A DNA stretch of 64,000 nucleotides from TMED69 sp964642505 (GCA_964642505.1 CAZXQY010000001.1:5697-69696); one strand, 5' to 3'; shown: positions 53,574 through 63,210, counted from the first letter of the stretch. Program-made: numbers and translations. Notes: generated from the letters alone by a model not told the origin.

Positions 53574-54791
53574 TTGGCAGAGAAGCAAGAAGAAGCCTAC
53601 TTCATATGGGAGGGGCTTGATAAAAAAACAAAAAAAGTAGGTGGCGAGATAGCAGCAGTCAGTGAGGCTGCGGCCAAAAATGCCCTGAGGAAACAAGGCA
53701 TCAATCCAACAAAAGTTAAGAAAAAACCTAAACCATTATTTGGAAGCAAACAGGGAAAAATTGGGACTAAAGATATAACTGTGTTTAGCCGACAACTTGC
53801 TACGATGATGTCGGCCGGTGTTCCGCTAGTACAGTCCTTCGACATAGTAGGAAAAGGACACGAAAACCCGGCAATGCAAAAATTAATTATGTCAATTAAA
53901 TCTGACGTAGAAGCGGGTGGTTCGCTAACTGAAGCCTTGGGTAAACATCCCGATCAGTTCTCAGATTTGTACGTGAACTTGGTTAGGGCAGGAGAACAGG
54001 CTGGGATTCTGGAAGATATATTACACAAAGTGTCGACTTACCTAGAGAAGTTTGAAGCTTTAAAATCGAAAGTGAAATCTGCACTGGGATATCCAATCGC
54101 AGTTATCATCGTAGCCGTCGTTATCACTATGATTCTTATGATCTTTGTTATTCCCCAATTTGAAAGCTTGTTTCAAGGATTCGGAGCTGACCTCCCAGCA
54201 CTCACTAGGCTAGTAATAGACATGTCTTCCTTCGTTGTCAACAGTTGGTATATTATGTTAGGTGTAGTAATGATAGCCGTCGTGGCCTTCGCTCAAGCCA
54301 TGAAAAAATCCAAGACATTCGCCAACAATGTCGATAGATTGCTTTTGAAAATACCTGTAGTAGGAGACATAATTAATAAATCGTGTATTGCTCGATTTTC
54401 TAGAACTTTAGCGACGATGTTCGCAGCCGGCACGCCTCTGGTAGAGGCAATGAATTCTGTTGCTGGCGCTTCAGGCAACATAGTTTACTATGAAGCGACA
54501 ATGAAAATAAGAGACGACGTCAGCACCGGCTCTCAAATGAACACGTCCATGAAGAACACAGAGGTTTTTCCGAATATGGTAGTTCAAATGGTGGCTATCG
54601 GGGAAGAATCGGGTGCAATCGACGAAATGCTAAATAAAGTCGCGGAATGGTACGAACAAGAAGTAGATGACGCAGTTGAATCTCTTACGAGTCTCCTCGA
54701 ACCTCTAATAATGTCGGTGTTGGGCGTGCTCATAGGAGGTTTAGTTATTGCAATGTACTTACCGATTTTCAAAATGGGTGAAGTCGTTTAA
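53574..54791 (+). CDS. pilC: Type IV pilus inner-membrane platform protein PilC
   Basis: A 405-residue T2SF-domain protein forming the inner-membrane platform of the pilus machine. Two T2SF repeats start near TVFSRQLATMMSAGVPLVQS (residue 66) and IARFSRTLATMFAAGTPLVE (residue 270). Three membrane helices lie at about 172-195, 223-243 and 378-400 (LEPLIMSVLGVLIGGLVIAM). The start is a TTG at 53574 with GGAG eight bases upstream, 5 nt after pilB. Confidence 0.94.
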   Translation: MAEKQEEAYFIWEGLDKKTKKVGGEIAAVSEAAAKNALRKQGINPTKVKKKPKPLFGSKQGKIGTKDITVFSRQLATMMSAGVPLVQSFDIVGKGHENPAMQKLIMSIKSDVEAGGSLTEALGKHPDQFSDLYVNLVRAGEQAGILEDILHKVSTYLEKFEALKSKVKSALGYPIAVIIVAVVITMILMIFVIPQFESLFQGFGADLPALTRLVIDMSSFVVNSWYIMLGVVMIAVVAFAQAMKKSKTFANNVDRLLLKIPVVGDIINKSCIARFSRTLATMFAAGTPLVEAMNSVAGASGNIVYYEATMKIRDDVSTGSQMNTSMKNTEVFPNMVVQMVAIGEESGAIDEMLNKVAEWYEQEVDDAVESLTSLLEPLIMSVLGVLIGGLVIAMYLPIFKMGEVV

Positions 54792-54833
54792 AGATGTTAC
54801 AGAGTCGTTTGACCTACCAAGGGGGTACTTCCG

Positions 54834-55769
54834 ATAGAAATTCTACCCGTTTCAAAGGCCCTACTTAGTGGTAGCTTCGCCCTTTTAGGGCTGATCATTG
54901 GCAGCTTTCTGAACGTCGTAATTCACCGACTTCCAAAGATTTCGGAAAGAGAGTTCTACTCCGAATGCCATAGCCTAACTTGCGGAGAAAAAAGGGTAAC
55001 GCGCCCTCCAGGCATCAAAAAAATACACTGGTTTAACAAAAGGAGATGGCGTTGCTGGCGAAGCAAAATTTTTCTTACTTTTGACGGTTTTGGCTACTCT
55101 CTCTCCTCTCCAGGATCCCACTGCCCGCACTGTCTCAAGAGTGTAAAATTAATAGACAATATTCCTCTAATTTCCTTCGCCTTGTTGAAAGGTAAATGTA
55201 GACACTGTGACAAGCCGATTTCAGTAAGATACCCACTTGTCGAACTGATATCGTCGGCGGGCGCCTTCTATATAGCCCTGAGATTTGGTGTTTATTATGA
55301 TTTTGGTACAGAAATTATTTCAGTATTGAAAATCACGGCTTTTTGTATTTTTTTCTGGGCTTGCATCGCTCTGATGTTTGTAGATATCGACACCAAGACA
55401 CTACCTCATACCATCACGATAAATCTTCTATGGTTGGGCATCCTTTTCAGCATGTCACCAGGATCAAGTATCACTATACAAAGCTCTGTTTTAGGAGCAG
55501 CCAGCGGCTATATCAGCTTACGCCTTATCTATGAGATATATAAAATCGCGACAAATAAGGAAGGAATGGGGCATGGCGATTTTAAACTCGCTGGAGCTCT
55601 ATGTGCCTGGGGTGGACATGAAATCCTTGGCCCTCTTCTCCTCATTTCATCTCTATCGGGATCAATATTTGGTATAGCTTTAATCTTTCTGAAAAAGGCA
55701 AATCGCGGTGATGAAATACCATTCGGACCGTTCCTGGTTACTTCAGGATTCTTCCTAATATTGATTTAG
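54834..55769 (+). CDS. pilD: Prepilin peptidase/N-methyltransferase PilD with apparent ATA start
   Basis: Membrane aspartyl protease that cleaves and N-methylates prepilins. N-terminal domain GLIIGSFLNVVIHRLPKISE precedes the zinc site CPHC (near residue 98) and CRHC (near 124). The catalytic aspartates lie in MFVDIDTKTLPHTIT and GMGHGDFKLAGALCAWGG. The frame is open from 54813 but contains no ATG, GTG or TTG before the zinc site. A ribosome-binding site AAGGGGG (54819-54825) lies eight bases before ATA (54834), which would give (M)EILPVSKALLSGSFALLG, a normal PilD N-terminus. The ATG at 55182 would delete essential parts. Confidence 0.9.
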   Translation: MEILPVSKALLSGSFALLGLIIGSFLNVVIHRLPKISEREFYSECHSLTCGEKRVTRPPGIKKIHWFNKRRWRCWRSKIFLTFDGFGYSLSSPGSHCPHCLKSVKLIDNIPLISFALLKGKCRHCDKPISVRYPLVELISSAGAFYIALRFGVYYDFGTEIISVLKITAFCIFFWACIALMFVDIDTKTLPHTITINLLWLGILFSMSPGSSITIQSSVLGAASGYISLRLIYEIYKIATNKEGMGHGDFKLAGALCAWGGHEILGPLLLISSLSGSIFGIALIFLKKANRGDEIPFGPFLVTSGFFLILI

Positions 55770-55818
55770 TAAAAACCTGTTAAAGGTAAGATTTATTTAT
55801 GCCCACAGGAACTCTTAT

Positions 55819-56451
55819 ATGAACAATAGAAACGGCCGTTCTAAAAAACCGTTTGTAATAGCTGTCACCGGTGGCATTGCCTCTGGAAAAACCACCGTGT
55901 GTGAATTGTTTGGAAGTCTATTTAATATTGAAACGATAGATGCAGATGAATTAGCTAAAGAGGCAGTAGCAGCAGGTAGTGAATGTCTCGGCCAAATAGT
56001 ATCTGTTTTTGGATCGGAAATTCTAGATAGCACGAATAATTTGAACCGCCCTCTTATGAAAAAAATAGTCTTTCAAGATCAAACTCTAAGAAAAGAACTG
56101 GAACAAATTGTACACCCCGCTGTCAAGACACTTATACTTCAGAATTTGATGAGCATTTCTGGTGAATATTGCTTAATTGGTATTCCATTGCTTAAAGCTA
56201 AAAATCAAGATCCTAATATCGATAGAATCTTAGTTGTCGATTGTGAAGAACAGGAGCAAATTAAACGAGCGATGGCTCGAGATAATCTTAGTCAACACGA
56301 TGTCGAGAACATATTATCTTCTCAGTTAGGACGGAAAGAAAGGCTTGATCTTGCGGACGACGTTATACTTAACAAGGGAAGTAAATTTGAGTTGGCGGCC
56401 GAAGTTGAAAGACTAAATTCACTATACGAAGATTTGAGTAGCACGATATGA
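55819..56451 (+). CDS. coaE: Dephospho-CoA kinase
   Basis: Last step of coenzyme A synthesis: phosphorylates the 3'-hydroxyl of dephospho-CoA. P-loop AVTGGIASGKTTVCELF near residue 14, DADELAKEAVAAGSECLGQI in the substrate region, HPAVKTLIL, and a lid containing RAMARDNLSQHDVENIL. 210 residues, family-typical. It follows pilD by 49 nt, has AGGA eight bases before the ATG, and overlaps zapD by 4 nt (ATGA). Confidence 0.94.
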   Translation: MNNRNGRSKKPFVIAVTGGIASGKTTVCELFGSLFNIETIDADELAKEAVAAGSECLGQIVSVFGSEILDSTNNLNRPLMKKIVFQDQTLRKELEQIVHPAVKTLILQNLMSISGEYCLIGIPLLKAKNQDPNIDRILVVDCEEQEQIKRAMARDNLSQHDVENILSSQLGRKERLDLADDVILNKGSKFELAAEVERLNSLYEDLSSTI

Positions 56452-57225
56452 ATGTTGTTTACGAACATCCAGTGACTGAGCATATGAGACTATTAATCAA
56501 ACTGGAAGCTCTTTTCATAGAGATCGAGCAATCTCTTCAATTCAAAAAAAACGATTTCGCCCTAAACGGTCTCTTTCGATTGATCGATCTGTCGGATTTG
56601 GTTAGCGGCCAAGACTTGCGTTTTGACCTTTTGAAGAACTTGGACAAAAAGAATATATCCCTTAAACATTTAAAACATAATCCGGATGTCAATCTGGACC
56701 TATTAAAAGAAACCTTAGAGAACATTGAGAGGCTAAAAAAGAAAATGCATATCCTCGAGAAAGTTCCCGATGACAATTTCGAGAATGACGAGCTTATCCA
56801 GGCAGTAAAAAGAAAATACTCCGTTAAGGGTTCCCTGTATCCTTTTGAGCTACCTCTTTTGAATTTTTGGATCAATCAGAATGAAAATTTTCATCTCAAC
56901 AAAATTCGCGACTGGCTGGAAGGATTTATGCCAATATACGAGGCCGTAAGGTTAATTTTGAAAATCACGAGAGAAAGTGTTCCAGTTTTACCGTTGACTG
57001 CTGATAAGGGGATTTATGAGCAAGGGTCTGACAATGACTCAGTTATCGATCTTATTCGAGTACTACTTGAGCCTAATGCTAACGTCTTCCCTGAAATTAG
57101 CGGCAATAAACACAAATTCTCGATTCGATTTCTGAAACAAGAAAGCTCTTGGNNNNNNNNNNCGGGATAAACCGGTTCAAACAATTGACTCCATAAGATT
57201 CGAATTAGCCCTGGTCTCTCTGTAA
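56448..57225 (+). CDS. zapD: Cell division protein ZapD, interrupted by an assembly gap
   Basis: An FtsZ-bundling protein. It begins VVYEHPVTEHMRLLIKLEAL as in E. coli ZapD (FEHPLNEKMRTWLRIE) and includes LIDLSDLVSGQDLRFDLLKN, YPFELPLLNFWINQNE and the late PEISGNKHKFSIRFLKQ. Ten N at 57153-57162 interrupt it. After the gap the expected C-terminus continues (DKPVQTIDSIRFELALVSL) to a TAA ending at 57225. The two parts are joined in frame only if the true gap is a multiple of three, so ten N is not its real length. yacG, which usually follows, is absent. Confidence 0.9.
57153..57162. other. Assembly gap (ten N)
   Basis: Ten consecutive N inside the 3' part of zapD. Reading frame and homology on both sides indicate that little sequence is missing: ZapD residues before and after the gap are nearly contiguous in the E. 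coli protein. Confidence 0.99.
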
Positions 57226-57242
57226 ATAATATTAAAAATACA

Positions 57243-58253
57243 CTACAAAAAACACCTATCAAGCTGGTCAAGAAATAGAGGAAAAGAATTTAGGATTTCT
57301 TTTTGGCCGGACTGATTCCATAGCGCACTCTTCAAGGCTATTCCTTGGCATCCTAATTCTCTCGCCGAAACAACGTCGGGCAAGGCAAGCCCACCGAGAG
57401 CATAGACTGGTACCGAACATCGTTGAACTAAATTTCTCAATTCCATCCAACCGATCGGTGATCGGGCGCGATGAGTAACGGTTTTATTAATAGGAGATAA
57501 ATAAATAAAATCGACACCTATTTTCTCAGCGTGTTCCACTTCTTCGATATTATGACAAGAGGTACTAAGTAGGTGAAATCGGCTTATAGGCCTTGTTTCG
57601 TATTTTCGAGCCTCTTGACAATTTAGATGCAAACCCTGGAATAGAGCAGGGTCAAACTGAGACAGTTTACCATTAATCATTAGCTTAGCTTCTTCGGCAC
57701 TTATGGTTTCAGCTAACGACCTACCAAGGTCATCTAAGTTCTTTGCATTTTCTGTCAGCGGTCTGACCTGAACAAGTTTCACGCCATTTTTCACTAGTTT
57801 TTTTACTTCTCTAGCGTATTGATCTATATCTTCACCAAGCCGGGGTGTTACCGCGACGAGTGAAGGTAGGAATATCGCAGAGTTGATACCGAAATTATGT
57901 TCTGGAAAACTAAAATCAGAGAACTTTTCTTGGGCAAGCCATAATATTTCCTGCCCCTCCTCTCCCCTGGGCTCACCACACCAATCTATCACTTCAAACA
58001 CATTTAAATTTGTAGTCGGATCGCGACCACTAATGTTTATTTTTATAAGGGGCCGGTATCTGAGCACCTCTATTCCTAACTCTTCTCTTAGCTCTCTTCT
58101 TAGGGCATTCCCTACGGTTTCGCCTGCCTCTTTTTTCCCGCCGGGCAATTCCCAAAGACCCCCAAGATAGCCCTCCTTCTTTCTTTTACTTATCAGTACA
58201 GATCCGCAATGATTCTTAACGATACCTATCGCGACTTCGAAAGAATTTCTCAC
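57243..58253 (-). CDS. Nudix hydrolase fused to a ThiE/TenI-like domain (MutT type)
   Basis: A 336-residue fusion. The N-terminal Nudix domain (1-130) resembles MutT, the 8-oxo-dGTP sanitising enzyme, with box GGKKEAGETVGNALRRELRE followed by ELGIE. The C-terminal part (about 135-330) is a thiamine-phosphate-synthase-like TIM barrel: LVQVRPLTENAKN, HLLSTSCHNIEEVEHAEKIG, DFIYLSPINKT and VPVYALGGLALPDVVSAREL. Such fusions are usual at this locus in gammaproteobacteria; whether the barrel makes thiamine phosphate is unclear. It lies 34 nt after argJ and ends 17 nt from zapD. Confidence 0.9.
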   Translation of the reverse strand: MRNSFEVAIGIVKNHCGSVLISKRKKEGYLGGLWELPGGKKEAGETVGNALRRELREELGIEVLRYRPLIKINISGRDPTTNLNVFEVIDWCGEPRGEEGQEILWLAQEKFSDFSFPEHNFGINSAIFLPSLVAVTPRLGEDIDQYAREVKKLVKNGVKLVQVRPLTENAKNLDDLGRSLAETISAEEAKLMINGKLSQFDPALFQGLHLNCQEARKYETRPISRFHLLSTSCHNIEEVEHAEKIGVDFIYLSPINKTVTHRARSPIGWMELRNLVQRCSVPVYALGGLALPDVVSARELGCQGIALKSALWNQSGQKEILNSFPLFLDQLDRCFL

Positions 58254-58287
58254 AGTATTTTACCCTGACTTGACTGAAAGCGATTCC

Positions 58288-59523
58288 TCAGCTTCGGTAC
58301 TCCGAATTAATCCTGACGTATTCATAGGATAAATCGCACGTCCAAACAGTATCTCGAGCATTACCGGAATTTAAATTTATGCGAACATCGAACTCTTTTT
58401 CCTTCATAATAGAAGATACTCTTGTCTCTTCATAGTCGACATCTAACGCACCATTAGTCGCAACTCTTTGATCACCAATAAGAATATCTACCTTCTCTAT
58501 ATCTATATCTGAAATTCCAGACGCCCCAACCGCTGACAATATCCGGCCCCAATTGGGATCTTCGGCAAAAAACGCTGTTTTGACTAGCGATGACTCGGCT
58601 ACTGAATATGCTACAGCTAGCGCATCCTCGGGGCATCTCGCGCCTATTACCTCGACGGAGACAAGTTTAGTGGCTCCCTCACCGTCACGCACGATGTCTT
58701 TAGCTAACTCTATACATACTTGTGACACAGCATCGAACAGGATCTGGTACCGAGGGTCTTCTTTTGAATTAATAGCTTCAGATCGTGAACAACCCGTTGA
58801 AATAAGAACAAAAGCATCGTTGGTAGAGGTTTCTCCATCCACCGTGATGCGGTTAAAGCTTCGCTCTAAGGATTCCTCACCAATAAATTGTAAAATTTCC
58901 TGGGAACAACACGCATCCGTAGCAACGTAAGCTAACATCGTAGCCATGTTCGGTTTTATCATGCCACTACCCTTACAAATACCTGTCACGACCTGACTTT
59001 CTTCGCCAAAATCAATTTCTCGCGACTGAATTTTTGGAAAGGTGTCGGTGGTTATAATAGCATTAGCGGCATCCTGCCATCCATCAGGCCGGAGGCTAGA
59101 AAATATCTGTGGAATTTTCTGTATGATAGCCTGATCATCTAATTGCTCGCCGATCACACCAGTTGAAAAGGGGAGAACCTCCTCGAGCTGGCAAGCCGCC
59201 TCTTGAGCGACGAACTCACATACTCTATAGGCCGAATCAATTCCATTTTGACCGGTACCTGCATTGGCATTCCCTGAGTTAACAATTAGATATTTCGGTG
59301 TTCGTTTGCGTAGATTTCTTTTTGCCAATTCAACTGGAGCAGCGGCAAACTTATTTTGTGTAAAGAAACACAAAAACTTAGATTGAGAAGCAATCTCAAA
59401 AATAGCCAAATCAAGTCGGCCTTGATAGCGAACACCTGAAGCTGCTGTGCCAATAGTGATTCCATCCACCGGCAAAATAGGTTCTTCTTGATCCCCATTA
59501 TCGTCTTTTTTATTCGTCAACAT
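58288..59523 (-). CDS. argJ: Bifunctional glutamate N-acetyltransferase / amino-acid N-acetyltransferase
   Basis: Transfers acetyl from N-acetylornithine to glutamate in the cyclic arginine pathway. The precursor is self-cleaved before the nucleophile Thr in TVDGETSTNDAFVLIS, giving alpha and beta chains. Other signatures are VNSGNANAGTGQNGIDSAY, PFSTGVIGEQLD, CKGSGMIKPNMATMLAYVAT and FFAEDPNWGRILSAVGAS. 411 residues. The start ATG at 59523 lies 36 nt after the secA stop, as in the usual secA-argJ-mutT order. Confidence 0.96.
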   Translation of the reverse strand: MLTNKKDDNGDQEEPILPVDGITIGTAASGVRYQGRLDLAIFEIASQSKFLCFFTQNKFAAAPVELAKRNLRKRTPKYLIVNSGNANAGTGQNGIDSAYRVCEFVAQEAACQLEEVLPFSTGVIGEQLDDQAIIQKIPQIFSSLRPDGWQDAANAIITTDTFPKIQSREIDFGEESQVVTGICKGSGMIKPNMATMLAYVATDACCSQEILQFIGEESLERSFNRITVDGETSTNDAFVLISTGCSRSEAINSKEDPRYQILFDAVSQVCIELAKDIVRDGEGATKLVSVEVIGARCPEDALAVAYSVAESSLVKTAFFAEDPNWGRILSAVGASGISDIDIEKVDILIGDQRVATNGALDVDYEETRVSSIMKEKEFDVRINLNSGNARDTVWTCDLSYEYVRINSEYRS

Positions 59524-59559
59524 ATGCCTCTAAAAACCTACTCACGATCAGTCCATCAG

Positions 59560-62175
59560 TCACTTGCTCTTTCGGCGCCTTTTACGTTGTTCCTTTTTCT
59601 TATTTTTAGTTAGCAGTTGCGAAGAATCTGACCGCTTAACTAAATCCCTCTTGCCTGGCACTTCGGAAAGTGATTCACCTCTAGTTATGTCAACCCGGAG
59701 TAAAACACCGACAACTTCACGCATGATTTTCGATAACATCTGCGAAAAGTATTCAAAAGCTTCTCTCTTGTATTCCTGCTTGGGATTTTTTTGCGCAAAA
59801 CCCCTTAAATGGATCCCTTGTCGGAGATAATCCATAGAAGCCAAATGTTCTTTCCAGTTAGAATCTAGTACTTGCAACATGATGTTCTTTTCGAACTCTC
59901 GCATCACCTCCGGTCCGGCTATTTTCTCTTTCTCTTCGTACTGTAGGCTTAAGAGTTTATTAATTTCACGTCGGATCGTCGTTTCATCGACCTCTTCATT
60001 CTGTCGAAACCATTGTGGAACAGAAAAACTAAGCTTGTACTCACTAAGAAGATAATTAGACAAACCTACTAGATCCCATTCCTCTTCAAAGCTACCTGTT
60101 GGAACAAAACTGTCAATAGCCTCACCAACCACATCTTCTCTTATTCGTGTTATATTTTCCGAAATGTCTACCGACTCCATCAGCTCTCGTCGCTGTTCGT
60201 AGATATGTTGCCTCTGGTCGTTCGCTACGTCGTCAAATTCTAAAAGCTGCTTCCTTATATCGAAATTACGACCTTCAACCTTCCTTTGTGCATTCTCAAT
60301 AGCTTTGGTAACCCAAGGGTGTTCTATAGCTTCCCCCTCTTGCATGCCCGCCATTTGCATATATTTAACAATCTTCTCTGAAGCAAAGATCCTAATCAAG
60401 TTGTCATCTAAAGACAGATAGAACCGACTAGAGCCTGGGTCTCCTTGCCGGCCTGAACGACCACGCAACTGATTATCTATCCTTCTTGATTCATGTCTCT
60501 CTGTTCCAATTATGTGTAATCCACCGCGTTCTATTACTTCTTTATTTCTCCGTTCCCAATCATCAGAATCTGAGGACCCGAACTCTTTGTTATCATCGTT
60601 GGCATTAGGCTCACTACTACCACCCAAAACGATGTCAGTACCTCTTCCAGCCATATTAGTCGCCACAGTGATAGCTCCTACGCGACCAGCATTTGCTATG
60701 ATCTGCGCTTCTTTCTCGTGGAATTTTGCGTTAAGTACAGAATGTCTTATCCCTTTTTTCTTTAATAGTTTGCTCAGATATTCCGAAGTCTCGATCGAAG
60801 TCGTTCCAACTAAAACCGGTTGTCCACGTCCTGAACATTCCTCAACATCCTCAATAATGGCGTCAAATTTCTCTTTGCTAGAAAGATAAATTAGATCCCC
60901 CTTGTCTTCCCTGATCATCGGTCTATGAGTTGGGATAACGACAACTTCGAGGCCATATATTTCCTGAAACTCATAAGCCTCAGTATCAGCCGTACCCGTC
61001 ATACCAGACAGCTTATCGTATTGGCGGAAATAATTTTGATAAGTGATAGTAGCAAGCGTTTGATTCTCTGCTTGTATTTTTAGCCCTTCCTTCGCTTCTA
61101 TAGCTTGATGCAAGCCCTCCGACCATCGGCGGCCGGGCATGGTTCTACCTGTAAATTCATCGACGATAACGATTTCTCTATTTTTTATGACGTAATCAGT
61201 ATTTTTTTGAAATATTTTCGTCGCTCGTATCGCAGCATTAACATATTGCATCAAAGAGACATTGTTCGCACTATATAAGCTCTCCCCATCTACAATCAGG
61301 TTTTCCGAAACCAGTATTTTTTCTAACCTTTCGTGACCTTCTTCTGTTAGATGCACCTGTCTAGATTTTTCATCAATCGAAAAATCGCCTTCGCCATCCT
61401 CATCAAGTTGAGGAGTAAGCATCGGCACGATTTTATTGATCGCCCGATAAATATCACTTTTATCATCTGCCGGACCCGATATAATCAAAGGCGTTCTTGC
61501 CTCATCAATCAATATAGAATCAACTTCATCGACAATCGCAAAAGTCAAATCTCTCTGGACTCTTTGTTCGGCCTGAAAAGCCATGTTATCTCGCAGATAA
61601 TCAAATCCAAACTCATTATTAGTTCCATAGGTCACGTCGCAATCATAAGCCGCTTTGCGATTCGACGATTCCATTTGGCTTAATACAACGCCCACTGTGA
61701 TCCCTAGGGCCTCAAATATCTGTCCCATCCACTCCGCGTCTCTACGGGCAAGGTAGTCGTTTACTGTTATTACGTGAACCGATTTGCCACTGATACAATT
61801 TAAATAGGCTGGAAGCGTCGCAACCAACGTTTTGCCTTCCCCTGTTTTCATTTCGGCAATTTTGCCATCATGAAGTGCCATACCACCTACAAGCTGCTCA
61901 TCAAAATGACGCATCCCCAAGACCCTTTTACTTGTCTCACGTACTACTGCAAAAGATTCTGGTAATAAATCGCTTAATGTTTCACCTGCTTCAAATCTTT
62001 TCTTGAATTCAATAGTTTTTTGCTTAATTTCCGACGGATTATATTTGGATAGCTCTATCTCTAGAGAATTGATTACGTCAACCTGCTTTATGTAGTTCTT
62101 CAATAGCCGATCATTACGGCTACCAAAGATAGAGTTAAAAAAGTGAGGAACTTTACTAGAAATTAAATTAGTCAT
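59560..62175 (-). CDS. secA: Preprotein translocase ATPase SecA lacking the C-terminal zinc domain
   Basis: The motor ATPase of Sec-dependent export, 871 residues. NBD1 carries Walker A AEMKTGEGKTLVATLPAYL and the DEAD-type Walker B TFAIVDEVDSILIDEARTPL. Preprotein-binding, NBD2 (ATNMAGRGTDIVLGG, GRSGRQGDPGSSRFYLSLDD) and helical scaffold domains are complete. After LSEVPGKRDLVKRSDS the protein ends in a basic tail (KKKEQRKRRRKSK). It has no CxCxSGKKYKxCHG-like zinc motif, which normally binds SecB and phospholipid. The stop is followed directly by argJ and I see no frameshifted remnant of the tail. Confidence 0.96.
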   Translation of the reverse strand: MTNLISSKVPHFFNSIFGSRNDRLLKNYIKQVDVINSLEIELSKYNPSEIKQKTIEFKKRFEAGETLSDLLPESFAVVRETSKRVLGMRHFDEQLVGGMALHDGKIAEMKTGEGKTLVATLPAYLNCISGKSVHVITVNDYLARRDAEWMGQIFEALGITVGVVLSQMESSNRKAAYDCDVTYGTNNEFGFDYLRDNMAFQAEQRVQRDLTFAIVDEVDSILIDEARTPLIISGPADDKSDIYRAINKIVPMLTPQLDEDGEGDFSIDEKSRQVHLTEEGHERLEKILVSENLIVDGESLYSANNVSLMQYVNAAIRATKIFQKNTDYVIKNREIVIVDEFTGRTMPGRRWSEGLHQAIEAKEGLKIQAENQTLATITYQNYFRQYDKLSGMTGTADTEAYEFQEIYGLEVVVIPTHRPMIREDKGDLIYLSSKEKFDAIIEDVEECSGRGQPVLVGTTSIETSEYLSKLLKKKGIRHSVLNAKFHEKEAQIIANAGRVGAITVATNMAGRGTDIVLGGSSEPNANDDNKEFGSSDSDDWERRNKEVIERGGLHIIGTERHESRRIDNQLRGRSGRQGDPGSSRFYLSLDDNLIRIFASEKIVKYMQMAGMQEGEAIEHPWVTKAIENAQRKVEGRNFDIRKQLLEFDDVANDQRQHIYEQRRELMESVDISENITRIREDVVGEAIDSFVPTGSFEEEWDLVGLSNYLLSEYKLSFSVPQWFRQNEEVDETTIRREINKLLSLQYEEKEKIAGPEVMREFEKNIMLQVLDSNWKEHLASMDYLRQGIHLRGFAQKNPKQEYKREAFEYFSQMLSKIMREVVGVLLRVDITRGESLSEVPGKRDLVKRSDSSQLLTKNKKKEQRKRRRKSK

Positions 62176-62272
62176 GATCGAAGAGTCAACTTAAATTCTC
62201 AAGACCAGTCTATAGGGAAACAACAAAAAAGTTGTCATCATCAAAATCCTGACATGTGCTCGAAAGGGAAAA

Positions 62273-63184
62273 CTAGTTGTGCCGATTTATAAATTTTTGG
62301 GGATCAACGGGTTTATCCTTATAGATAACTTCAAAATGCACATGTGGTCCAGTTGACATGCCCGAGGATCCCAATAAAGCTATCGCTTCCCCTTTATTAA
62401 CTTTTTGCCCCAGCGCAGCCAAATTCTCTTTATTGTGAGCATATCTTGTCAAATAACCACTTCCGTGATTTATTTCAACCATATTTCCGTAGCCCCATCT
62501 GGTACCCGACCACGTGATTACTCCGGACGCGACTGCTCTAACAAAGGTATTAGCCTTTCCGGCAAAATCTATCCCATTATGAAATTCCTTACGTCCGCTT
62601 ATGGGGTGCACTCTATAACCGTAAGTGGACGAGATCCAACCATTTCTAACGGGCCTACCTAGGGGTTCTACTTCTTCGTGCAACTGTTTCTCCAATAAGA
62701 AGGACTCTAATAAAGTTAGTTTACCTTGTCTTAAATCGATTTCATCCTCAAGAGCTGAAATATCTGCAAGTAGTCCAGCCCACTCTGGACGCTTAGAGGT
62801 AACCAAATTCGGCCCCCCAGTGGGGCTAGGGTCACCAAAAGAAAACTCTGCGGGATCGAGTCTGCTGAAACGAACTACTCGATCCGCCACAGCATCCAAT
62901 CGGCTGAGATATCCATGTAGACTAGCCGCTGAGGCCGAAAAGGCAAGTAAATCAGCGTCCATATCCTTTTTTAAATTCTCTAAGAATTTTCTTTGTTGTC
63001 GGATCTCCAGCCTAACGGTATCTGGTTCCTGTGATAATCCGTTCAGAACCCCAGCATGATATCCCCAGTAGCCAACTATCCCTACCATTAATGTAAGAGT
63101 AAATAATCCACTGGCAATCCATCCTTTAGTAATCCTAAATTGGCTTTTTAGACCAGAGGATTTGGAGACAATTAGGACGTCCAT
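62273..63184 (-). CDS. M23 family metallopeptidase (membrane-anchored LytM)
   Basis: A 303-residue murein endopeptidase-like protein. One membrane helix (residues 22-42, WIASGLFTLTLMVGIVGYWG) and a coiled-coil stretch (about 55-170) precede the C-terminal M23 domain. The zinc ligands are complete: STYGYRVHPISGRKEFHNGI with HNGID, and GMSTGPHVHFEVIYKD. Active hydrolase is therefore expected, in contrast to the EnvC-like protein at 12183. The dciA-M23-secA neighbourhood is standard for gammaproteobacteria. Confidence 0.92.
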   Translation of the reverse strand: MDVLIVSKSSGLKSQFRITKGWIASGLFTLTLMVGIVGYWGYHAGVLNGLSQEPDTVRLEIRQQRKFLENLKKDMDADLLAFSASAASLHGYLSRLDAVADRVVRFSRLDPAEFSFGDPSPTGGPNLVTSKRPEWAGLLADISALEDEIDLRQGKLTLLESFLLEKQLHEEVEPLGRPVRNGWISSTYGYRVHPISGRKEFHNGIDFAGKANTFVRAVASGVITWSGTRWGYGNMVEINHGSGYLTRYAHNKENLAALGQKVNKGEAIALLGSSGMSTGPHVHFEVIYKDKPVDPQKFINRHN

Positions 63185-63210
63185 TTATAAAATCACCTAT
63201 TTAACCAACA

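Noticed and set aside
59560..59700. SecA tail loss caused by a frameshift
   Set aside because: No CxC...CH motif is visible in any frame after the stop, and argJ begins 36 nt later, so the tail appears truly absent.
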